DNA of 64,000 bases from JACVRW01 sp963850205. GTDB lineage: Bacteria > Actinomycetota > Thermoleophilia > Solirubrobacterales > Thermoleophilaceae. Below, piece by piece: positions 54,582-62,285 of the stretch. The stretch covers positions 398,383-462,382 of the forward strand of contig CAWKKJ010000011.1 in assembly GCA_963850205.1 (NCBI GenBank), read 5' to 3'. Every line of letters begins with the position of its first letter. The stretch's first letter is position 1. The position numbers and the translations under genes were made by a program. Below the pieces are notes generated by a model. That model made no database searches and was not told the origin of the DNA. It was given only the letters and a program-made list of their open reading frames with translations.

Positions 54582-55706
54582 TCAACCCAGACGCCTGATG
54601 ACGCGGCGGGCGCCGGGGGGCAGGTGGCGCCACAGCCGTCGGGCATGAGAAAGCCCGTGCTCAGCCGAAAGACGAAGGCGCACGCCGTGCGCGTGCCTAC
54701 CGTGTGGGACGAGAGTCGTCCAGGCGAGTGGCTCGTCCCCATCGGCGAAGCGGAGCTTGTAGGGCTCCGCGCCCGGGCCGAAGTCAAACCGTCGATCGCC
54801 GCGCGCGAATGCGTCCTCGATGGCCGCCAGCACCACCAGGTTACCGGGACTGAGCGCCGCCCTCGCCGGATCGAATCCCATTTGAACTGGAGTGACCTGC
54901 CCCCCGGCCGCCGCACACAGGTAGCACGCGATGAACTGCCCGTCGACACCGAGAGTGAAAAGGCGATAGCGCTCTGAGCGGCACTCCTGTGCCGTTACTT
55001 CGCGAAGCAATCGCTCAGTCGTGTCGTCGAGCGCGCCGGAACCCCCACGCCTATCCCAGCGCCGATGGTGCAGGCGGAACAGGGCCTCCAAACCCTCGTC
55101 GACCTCCTGCTGGGTTGTGGCCAGACCGATTGCAGCGCCACTGCGGGCTGCCCGCCGCCTGCGCTTGCCCATCTGGCTGCGGAAGTTACGACTCTTCCCG
55201 TGCAGCCAGTCGTCCAGGTTCCGCTCCCCAATTCGAAGTGTGGGAGCCGGCTGTGTTGCTGCCCTGTCCGTGTCGAGGTGCGGTCGTACGCGACCGGGCC
55301 ACGCCTCGGCAACGAGACGGGGCCAGAGGCTGGCCGCGTCGATCCCTTCGAACCGGATTGCCCGAGGAATCGGCTCGGCCCCCGCCAAGGCGTTCGCTAT
55401 CGCCTGAGCTACTACGTGCTTGTGGTTTCTGGCAGCGACCGGCTCCATTCGAAAGAAGCTTCGGGCCCCTACGAGGCGATAGACCCCACCCCGTGCTTGC
55501 CGGTCTTGGACAAAGAACGGTGCGAAGCCCACCAAGCGGCCCCTATCCTGAACCGCCACCGCGCGCAGTGCCGCAGAGACGGGACGGCGGTGTCGCCACC
55601 AAGCGAGCGTCCAGGTGGGAGACATCAGCGGCTGACCGCACTCCACCGCGAGCCGGTCGATCTCGGGCCCGAGGAACTCAATCGCCTCAGCGGACCTGGC
55701 CATCTC
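54582..55706 (-). CDS. GNAT-fold acetyltransferase of the CelD/BcsL type
   Basis: 374 residues from ATG 55706; an ATG at 55778 would overlap the upstream gene by 53 bases. Neither has a clear ribosome site. Typical CelD-like stretches: SPTWTLAWWRHRRPVSAALR, VGFAPFFVQDRQARGGVYRL, SRNFRSQMGKRRRRAARSGA, FRLHHRRWDRRGGSGALDDT, and the acetyl-CoA-type motif YLCAAAGGQVTPVQMGFDPA with FDFGPGAEPYKLRFADGDEP. These proteins occur in cellulose and exopolysaccharide loci and probably acylate a sugar. Confidence 0.82.
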   Translation of the reverse strand, partial: EMARSAEAIEFLGPEIDRLAVECGQPLMSPTWTLAWWRHRRPVSAALRAVAVQDRGRLVGFAPFFVQDRQARGGVYRLVGARSFFRMEPVAARNHKHVVAQAIANALAGAEPIPRAIRFEGIDAASLWPRLVAEAWPGRVRPHLDTDRAATQPAPTLRIGERNLDDWLHGKSRNFRSQMGKRRRRAARSGAAIGLATTQQEVDEGLEALFRLHHRRWDRRGGSGALDDTTERLLREVTAQECRSERYRLFTLGVDGQFIACYLCAAAGGQVTPVQMGFDPARAALSPGNLVVLAAIEDAFARGDRRFDFGPGAEPYKLRFADGDEPLAWTTLVPHGRHAHGVRLRLSAEHGLSHARRLWRHLPPGARRVIRRLG

Positions 55707-55725
55707 GAAGGAATACGGCAAGGGC

Positions 55726-56427
55726 TCAGGGTTGCGGCGCGGGCTCCGGCGAGCGGTCGCCGGGCTCGGTGATGGCATACATCACGAGGTAATCGGCCGG
55801 CGCCCATCGACGGACCCGGCGCTTGCCGTGGCGTACCCGGCGGACCCTGGCGAAGCCGTCGAGTCGAGGCGCGTCAGGAGGAAAGAGGTGAATAATCCTC
55901 AGGCTCCGGGGCGTGCGGTCGACCGATGCCACGAGGTTCTCGATCACGCGCTGCGTCACCTCCTCGCCGAAGGGCGCGGCAAGGTAGACAACGGTGACAT
56001 CGTCCGGGATCTCATAGTCAAGTGCATCAGCCGTCACGACAGTCACATCCTGGCAGCGCAGAGAGGACGAGTTGCGAGCCACGGCGTCCCTTGCAACGGC
56101 AGTGAACTGGGGCACCACGTCCACCCCGATCACGCGTCCAAACGGGTAGCGCGCTGCCTCCAGGATCACTCGACCCATTCCGCATCCGAGATCGAGGAAG
56201 ACGTCCTCTGCGCTCACTTCCTCCGCGTGCAGCACTCGGCCGATTACGCCCCAGGGCGACGCCTCGTAACTACGACGGCCATCCGCATCGCAGCCCACCT
56301 CAGCGAGCGAAATATGACTCGAGGCCTCCGGAGGAAGGTGCAAGCGCCGGTCGACGAGAAGCCGTTCGAGGGTGCGTTCGGTCCTGCGGTAGGCACGTCC
56401 GGCCGACGTTACGATCGCTGCTCGGAC
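55726..56427 (-). CDS. Class I SAM-dependent methyltransferase, paralog of 57607-58308
   Basis: Well-conserved part: YEASPWGVIGRVLHAEEVSA, VFLDLGCGMGRVILEAARYP (SAM motif), VIGVDVVPQFTAVARDAVAR, EIPDDVTVVYLAAPFGEEVT and WAPADYLVMYAITEP. The paralog shares nearly all of these positions. The homologous N-terminus (RAYRRTERTLERLLVDRRL) reaches up to about 56427, but no good start codon is in frame there (TTG at 56343 is the first), probably because of an indel at the boundary with the GT gene. End at 55726. Confidence 0.75.
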   Translation of the reverse strand, partial: VRAAIVTSAGRAYRRTERTLERLLVDRRLHLPPEASSHISLAEVGCDADGRRSYEASPWGVIGRVLHAEEVSAEDVFLDLGCGMGRVILEAARYPFGRVIGVDVVPQFTAVARDAVARNSSSLRCQDVTVVTADALDYEIPDDVTVVYLAAPFGEEVTQRVIENLVASVDRTPRSLRIIHLFPPDAPRLDGFARVRRVRHGKRRVRRWAPADYLVMYAITEPGDRSPEPAPQP

Positions 56428-57625
56428 CGCACGCCAAGGTCCGCACGCGCGAGCGTTGACGGCGCTCCGTCTGGATAGGTGGGGGTCCGGAGGCCGGCGC
56501 CAGCCAGCCTCCCGAACGCGCCAGACCAGCGTCTTGATCCAGCCTGGAGTCCGTCCCCGAGCGACATGAAACGCGACGCGGCGCCCCCGCGGAGGTGGTG
56601 AGCACGACGTACTCCCCGGACCGGACCTTCCGCAGCTCGGCGAGCGTCTGTCCGATCCGCGCTACATACGGCTCCCAGAGCATGTCGAGCTGGTGATCCG
56701 TCAGCCGCCATCCTGTGGTCCAGACCAAAGGAAATCTCCCATCGGTGAGGCGGTATCGCCGAGAACGCGCGGCGATGGTGCGAGCAGCTCTGGTCGCAGT
56801 ATGGAGCTCGAGCGATTGGAAGTGGTGAAAAAGCAGCGGCTTCCCGTCGACCGTGAACGAGTCGCCGGATCGTTCCAGACGGTGGCCGGCGATATTCCAC
56901 GGTGCGAGTCCTGCACCGAGATGCTCGTTCATCCGAACGCCAGCGAAACGAGACGGGAACTCATCCAGGTATTTCTGGTCGCCGTACCTGCCCGGCTCAA
57001 ACCTGTCGTAGCACCATTCGACGCAACGCTCGTGCCACCAGCGAAGCGCTGCCATGCCTGACTCGTCACGACGAAAGACCTCGCACTGGACATTGAAGGT
57101 CCCGCCCCACTCCTCACCTCGGTCGCCCAAGTCACGAAATTCGGGTGCTGTGCGGTGGGGTGTCAGCAGCACGGACCCGTCACCCAGCTCGTCCAGCAGG
57201 AGTGCGGGGTCGGCGTAGAACTCCACGTCGGAATCCAATCGCACCACTGCGTGAGCTTCGGTCGAGCGCGCCAGCGTGAAGAGACATGTGGCGGGCGTCG
57301 CCGTCCAGAGGTATTCCACCCGGCTGCGGCTTGTCTTGACGGACCGCAACTCAGGTGCGTAGTCCTCGAGCTCTTCAAGGCTGGTGGCAACCAGGCCCGG
57401 CAAGTCGAGCTCGTCCAATGCCTGTTTCGCCTCCCGGTCCATGCAGAACACCCGCAAGCGGGCCTGCGAGTCGAAGGCCCTCAGAGAGCGGTACAGCACG
57501 AGCCCGCGGGCCAGGTAGTGCAGGTCCAGGAGGGTGCAGAGCTCGAAGTGCAGAGCAGCCCGAAGGATTGCAGCCTCGTTCCATCGGCTCGGTAACCTGC
57601 GCGGTCGTGGCCCTGCGGGGAGCAT
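56409..57625 (-). CDS. GT-A glycosyltransferase (nucleotide-diphospho-sugar transferase-like), end frameshifted
   Basis: ATG 57625 (GTG 57628 also possible). ELCTLLDLHYLARGLVLYRS, LRVFCMDREAKQALDELDLP, YLWTATPATCLFTLARSTEA and VVRLDSDVEFYADPALLLDE, where LDSDVEF supplies the DxD metal site, as in GT8-like nucleotide-diphospho-sugar transferases. Later WGGTFNVQCEVFRRDESGMA and GRYGDQKYLDEFPSRFAGVR. Reading is intact to about 56580 (EYVVLTTSAGAPRRV), after which the frame shifts (ARGRTPGWIKTLVWRVREAG); the true stop is uncertain (a TAA at 56409-56411 is possible). Confidence 0.75.
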
Positions 57626-58308
57626 CACGCCGGGTATGGAGACGTACTCGAGCGCTGCTCGCCCATATCGAGTGGAAGCTGGACGCCCTCGTGCTCAACC
57701 GGAGGTTCGGCTTCCCACGCGCGGCCGCCGAGATCGTGTGGCTCAACGACCTTGGTCTCGCCGAACCCGGTCGCAACTCCTACTCGCCCTCCTCATGGGG
57801 CGCCTTGAAATCCATCCTGCCTGCCTCGGAGGTCCGTCCTGAGGACGTGTTCATCGACGTGGGTTGCGGCATGGGCCGCGTCGTCTTCGAGGCAGCTGGC
57901 TATCCCTTCAGGCGGGTCGTGGGGGTCGACATCGCACCAAGCCTGGTAGACGCGGCGAATGCGGTGATCGAGAAAAACCGGCACAAGTTCCGCTGTCAGG
58001 ATGTGGAACTGGCCGTCGCCGACGCGGCAACCTACCGGATTCCCGACGACGTAACCGTTGCCTACGTCGCGAACCCCGTCGAGGGAGAGCTCTTTGAAGC
58101 TCTCCTCACCCGGCTGATGGAGTCGGTCGATCGCAACCCCCGCCGCCTGCGCCTCATCTACGTGGATCCCCGAGAAGCCGCCCGGCTCGAGGCGGACTGG
58201 CGAATAGCGCCCGTCCGCACCTGGCGACGTGGCTTTCGGCGTTGGGAGCCCGCCGACTACATTCGGATGTACGAGATCCTCCCAGCCGACCCCCTCGGCG
58301 GGAGCTAG
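57607..58308 (+). CDS. Class I SAM-dependent methyltransferase, paralog of 55726-56427
   Basis: 233 residues from GTG 57607, which would overlap the start of the divergent GT by about 20 bases. RALLAHIEWKLDALVLNRRF, YSPSSWGALKSILPASEV, VFIDVGCGMGRVVFEAAGYP (SAM motif), VVGVDIAPSLVDAANAVIEK and IPDDVTVAYVANPVEGELF. The ending WEPADYIRMYEILPADP matches the paralog's WAPADYLVMYAITEP. No frame break. Function probably sugar or aglycone methylation. Confidence 0.83.
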   Translation: MALRGASRRVWRRTRALLAHIEWKLDALVLNRRFGFPRAAAEIVWLNDLGLAEPGRNSYSPSSWGALKSILPASEVRPEDVFIDVGCGMGRVVFEAAGYPFRRVVGVDIAPSLVDAANAVIEKNRHKFRCQDVELAVADAATYRIPDDVTVAYVANPVEGELFEALLTRLMESVDRNPRRLRLIYVDPREAARLEADWRIAPVRTWRRGFRRWEPADYIRMYEILPADPLGGS

Positions 58309-58656
58309 CCGTCGTCGATGCGGCGCGAGCTGCGTGCTCCGAGTTACCTTCGAGGACCCCGGGTTACCTGGTGGCTGCGTGGCGGCTGATGTTAACCCGA
58401 CGGTGAGCCACCGCCCCTCGACCTGTGGGGGAGACAACCTTGCTGCCGGCGCCGAGCTGCCCTGGCGGCGCGGCCCAGCTCGTCGGACGGACGTTGTCTT
58501 GCCTTCCGGCGTTCCGGGCCCCGGGGCGCGAACGCTACCTTCGGGCGGGACGGTCGGCCTGTCCCTGTGTCCTCGCGACGGCCGGTACGCGCCGATGGTG
58601 CACTCCGGAGCGCAAACCTTCCAACCTCAGGATCCGAACTGCGTTTACAACCCTTA
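58309..58656. other. 348-base gap without a clear gene
   Basis: Lies between a methyltransferase stop and the glycosidase ATG. I find no convincing gene in any frame, no tRNA-like fold and no long inverted repeat. It is less GC-extreme near 58605-58655, just before the glycosidase, where a promoter is expected; no clear ribosome site stands before that ATG. Confidence 0.4.
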
Positions 58657-59730
58657 ATGCGCCGATTCTTGCCTCTAGCCCTGCTGCTGCTCGCTGCCGT
58701 GCTGCTCGGCGCCCCCGGCGCGGCCCATGCCGCCAGCAACAAGGCCATTTGGGGCCCGGTACGGCTACCCGACGGCAGCTCTGCCTTCCCGCTCTACCGC
58801 GACCTGGGCGTTCGTTTTCTTCAGCAGGGGCTCAACTGGGGGGCCGCCGCCCCTCAGCGGCCGGCCAATCCCAGGGACCCGTCCGATCCCGCGTACCGCT
58901 GGCCTCGGGAGCTCGACGAGGCGGTGGCCGAAGCCAAGGCGTATGGGATCGAGCTCGCTCTCATGGCCGTCAGTTCCCCAGCGTGGGCCAACGGTGGCCG
59001 TGGTCCGGCTTGGGTGCCCAAGAAGGGGGCCTATGCCGATTTTCTGACCGCCGCTTCCCGCCGCTACGGCTCGGTCGACCATTGGATGATCTGGGGCGAG
59101 ACCAATCGCTCGGAGGTCTTCAGGCCCTTGCCTCCGCACGGGCGCTACGGGCCGCGTCGGTACGCGAGGCTGCTCGCCGCCGCGTACAGGGCGCTCAAAC
59201 GTCAGAGTCGGAGAAACGTGGTCATCGGCGGGATGACCTTCAGCTTCGGGGAGGTCTTCCCGGGTGACTTCGTTCGCTTCGCCAAGCTGCGAAACGGCAA
59301 GCCGCCGCCGCTCGACTGGTGGGGCCACAACCCGTTCACGGTGCGCTTTCCCAACCTCAGCAAGCCGGAGCGCGTCGCCGGCACGCGGGATTTCAGCGAC
59401 CTTGATCTGCTTCACCGCGACCTGCGGCGCGCCTATCTGGGCGAGTACCGGCGGTTTCGCCGCCGGGCGCCGAGGTTGTGGCTATCGGAGTTCACCATTC
59501 CCTCCGATCACACGACGGGTGAGTTCAACTTCTATACGACGCGGCGCGGGCAGGCCCAATGGCTCACGGCGGCCTACCGGATCGCCCGTCGCACGCCCTG
59601 GATTGCCGGCTTGGGCTGGATCGGGCTGCTCGATGATCCCGTCGGCGATCCGCTGGCCCGGACCAATGGCCTGGTGACCCACCGCGGGCGCAAGAAGCCG
59701 GCGTACTACGCCTACAAGCGCGCCCGCTGA
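58657..59730 (+). CDS. Secreted clan-A glycoside hydrolase-like protein (copy 2)
   Basis: 357 residues, intact. Signal peptide (PLALLLLAAVLLGAPGAAHA, cut near residue 26), then AIWGPVRLPDGSSAFPLYRD, LALMAVSSPAWANGG-like residues, VDHWMIWGETNRSEVF with the likely acid/base Glu148, RNVVIGGMTFSFGEVFPGDF, DWWGHNPFTVRFPNLSKPER and RLWLSEFTIPSDHTTGEF with the likely nucleophile Glu278. This is a TIM-barrel hydrolase layout (GH39/GH5-like, similar to PslG). Paralog of 29797-30887. It probably cleaves the polymer made by the locus. The stop lies 14 bases from the convergent rel stop. Confidence 0.82.
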   Translation: MRRFLPLALLLLAAVLLGAPGAAHAASNKAIWGPVRLPDGSSAFPLYRDLGVRFLQQGLNWGAAAPQRPANPRDPSDPAYRWPRELDEAVAEAKAYGIELALMAVSSPAWANGGRGPAWVPKKGAYADFLTAASRRYGSVDHWMIWGETNRSEVFRPLPPHGRYGPRRYARLLAAAYRALKRQSRRNVVIGGMTFSFGEVFPGDFVRFAKLRNGKPPPLDWWGHNPFTVRFPNLSKPERVAGTRDFSDLDLLHRDLRRAYLGEYRRFRRRAPRLWLSEFTIPSDHTTGEFNFYTTRRGQAQWLTAAYRIARRTPWIAGLGWIGLLDDPVGDPLARTNGLVTHRGRKKPAYYAYKRAR

Positions 59731-59744
59731 GCGCGCCTGGGCTT

Positions 59745-62175
59745 TCAGCCCGTCGGCGTGACCCGGTACGCGTCGAACACCGAGTCGATGTTGCGTATCC
59801 GCGCCGATGCAGGTCTTCAGCGACTGGGTGTCCCCCACCTCGACCACGAAGCGGTTCTTGACCATCGGGTGCACCACCGTGCAGCGGGCCTCGAGGATGT
59901 TGATGCCGGTCTCCGCAAACGTGCGCGACAGGTCCTCCAGCAGGCGGTGGCGGTCCCAGCCGTCGACCTGGATCTCGACCCGGAAGGCGCTGGTCACGTC
60001 GCCGTCCCACGAGACCTCGGTGAAGCGTTCCGGGTTTCGCATCAGCGCCTGGGCGTTGGGGCAGCCCTCGTGGTGGATGGTGATGCCCTTGCCGAGCGAG
60101 ATGTAGCCCACGATCGGGTCGCCCGGCACGGGGCGGCAGCACTTGGCCAGCCGCAGCATCACGTCCTGGACGCCCTCCACCTTGATGCCGTAGCTCGACG
60201 AGGCGGCGGTCTTCTTCGGCGTCTCCTTGCGCTCGAGCAGCTCCGTGGCCGCCGAGGCCGGCTCCACCGCGGCCTCGCCCTCCTTGAGCCGGTGCATCAG
60301 CTTGGAGGTGACCGTCTTGGAGGAGATCTTCGCCTGGCCGAGCGCGATGTAGAAGTCCTCGGCCTTCTTGAAGCCCATCTCGCGGATCACGTCGGCCAGC
60401 AGCGGCGAGCCGGCGATCTTCTGCGGGGGCAGGCCGGCGCGCTTGAGGTTCTCGTGCAGGATCTCGCGGCCGGAGCGCTCGGAGTCCTCGCGCCGCTCGC
60501 GCTTGAACCAAGCACGGATCTTGGACTGGGCCCGGGTGGTCTTGGCCAGCGAGAGCCAGTCGCGGCTCGGGCCGCGCTCCTTCTTGGAGGTCAGCACCTC
60601 GCAGATGTCGCCCGACTGCAGCTCGTAGTGCAGCGGCACGATCTTGCCGTTGACCTTGGCTCCCACACAGCGGTGGCCCACGTCGGTGTGGATGGAGTAG
60701 GCGAAGTCCAGCGGGGTGGCGCCGGCGGCCAGAGACTTGACCTCGCCCTTCGGCGTGAAGACGAACACCTCGTCCTCGAACAGGTCCGCCTTCAGCGTCT
60801 GGGCGAACTCCTGCGGGTCCTTGAGCTCGTGCTGCCAGTCGAGCAGGTGGCGCAGCCACTCCACCTTCTCCTGGGGCGGCCGGCTCCCGTCGTCCTTGTA
60901 GATCCAGTGCGCGGCCACCCCGAACTCCGCGGTCCGGTGCATCTCCTCGGTGCGTATCTGGATCTCCAGGGGACGGCCCTCAGGGCCGATCACCGTCGTG
61001 TGCAGCGCCTGGTACATGTTGAACTTGGGCATCGCCACCCAGTCCTTGAAGCGCCCGGGCAGCGGCTTCCAGAGCGAGTGGATGACGCCGATGGCGCCGT
61101 AGCAGTCCTTGACCGACTCCACGCGCACACGCATCGCCGTGAGGTCGTAGATCTCGTTGAACTCGCGGCCCTTCTTGGTCATCTTGGAATAGATGGAGTA
61201 GAAGTGCTTGGCCCGGCCGGAGATCTCGGCCTGGATGCCCACGGAGTCGAGTTCGGTCTCCAGGTACTGGCCCGCCCGGGCGACGTAGTCCTCGCGCTCG
61301 GCCCGCTGCTGGCTCACCAGTTGCTTGATCTCGTTGTACTTGCGCGGGTGCAGCGTCGCGAAGGCGAGGTCCTCGAGCTCCCACTTGATCGCGTGGATGC
61401 CGAGCCGATGCGCCAGCGGGGCGAAGATCTCGAGCGTCTCGCGCGCCTTCTCCTGCTGCTTCTGCTTCGGCATCGAGCCGAGCGTGCGCATGTTGTGAAG
61501 CCGGTCGGCGAGCTTGATGAGGATGACCCGGATGTCCTGGGCCATCGCCACCATCATCTTGCGGTAGTTCTCGGCCTGGCGGTCGTCGCGGCTCTGGAAG
61601 GTGACGCCCGACAGCTTGGTCACGCCGTCCACGAGGGCGCTCACCTCGTCGCCGAACTCCTCGCGCACCTCGTCGAGCGAGGCGCTGGTGTCCTCCACGG
61701 TGTCGTGCAGGAGAGCGGCGCACAGGGTGGCCGTGTCGAGCCGCATCCCGGCGCAGATCTTGGCCACGCCCACCGGGTGCACGATGAAGTCCTCACCGCT
61801 CGCGCGGCGCTGCTCGGAATGGCGGTCGCAGGCGAAGACGAAGGCGTTCTCCACCAGCCGCCGGTCGACCGGCTCGGCCGCCTCCTCGGCGTGTTCCTCG
61901 ACCACCGCGAACAGGTCGCCGAGCAGGATGCGCTGATCCTCGCTGAGGCGGTCGGAGCCGATTGGGGCGTGCGACGCGTGCTGGTCCACCGGCTGCCGCT
62001 CGAAGTCCCGGCCGCGGCCCCTGCCGTTGCCACGCGCCCGGCGCTGACTCTTCGCCGCCTTCTTGCGGGTGGACGCCGACGCTCCCGTCCCCTGGGACGC
62101 GGCCGCCTTCTTCTGGGGCGGCGCGGAGGCCGGTCCCGAACCCGTCTTCCCGTTGGCGCGCGGGAGCTTCGGCAT
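59745..62175 (-). CDS. rel: Bifunctional (p)ppGpp synthetase/hydrolase Rel, one frameshift near the end
   Basis: About 810 residues from ATG 62175. A 75-residue Lys/Arg/Gly-rich N-terminal extension is unusual. HD hydrolase domain: HSEQRRASGEDFIVHPVGVA and ALLHDTVEDTSASLDEVREE; synthetase domain: GREFNEIYDLTAMRVRVESV, YQALHTTVIGPEGRPLEIQI; TGS domain: DEVFVFTPKGEVKSLAAGAT, PLDFAYSIHTDVGHRCVGAK; C-terminal ACT: FRVEIQVDGWDRHRLLEDLS, GINILEARCTVVHPMVKNRF. A shift near 59805 changes the last 16 residues, which should read RIRNIDSVFDAYRVTPTG. It makes and destroys the stringent alarmone; housekeeping. Confidence 0.93.
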
Positions 62176-62247
62176 GCCCACGAGTGTAGTCCGGGCGGTC
62201 GTCGCCCCGGTGCGCTCGGGTCGCTCGCGGGCGCGCTCGCCGGGGGT

Positions 62248-62285
62248 TAGGCGCTTTTGGTGTATCTCACGTCATAAAGCGCCTA
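62248..62285. promoter_or_regulatory. Perfect 10-base inverted repeat between recJ and rel
   Basis: TAGGCGCTTT / AAAGCGCCTA separated by 18 bases; the right arm contains the recJ stop codon. It stands 73 bases before the rel ATG. Could be a recJ terminator, an attenuator in the rel leader, or an operator. Confidence 0.55.
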
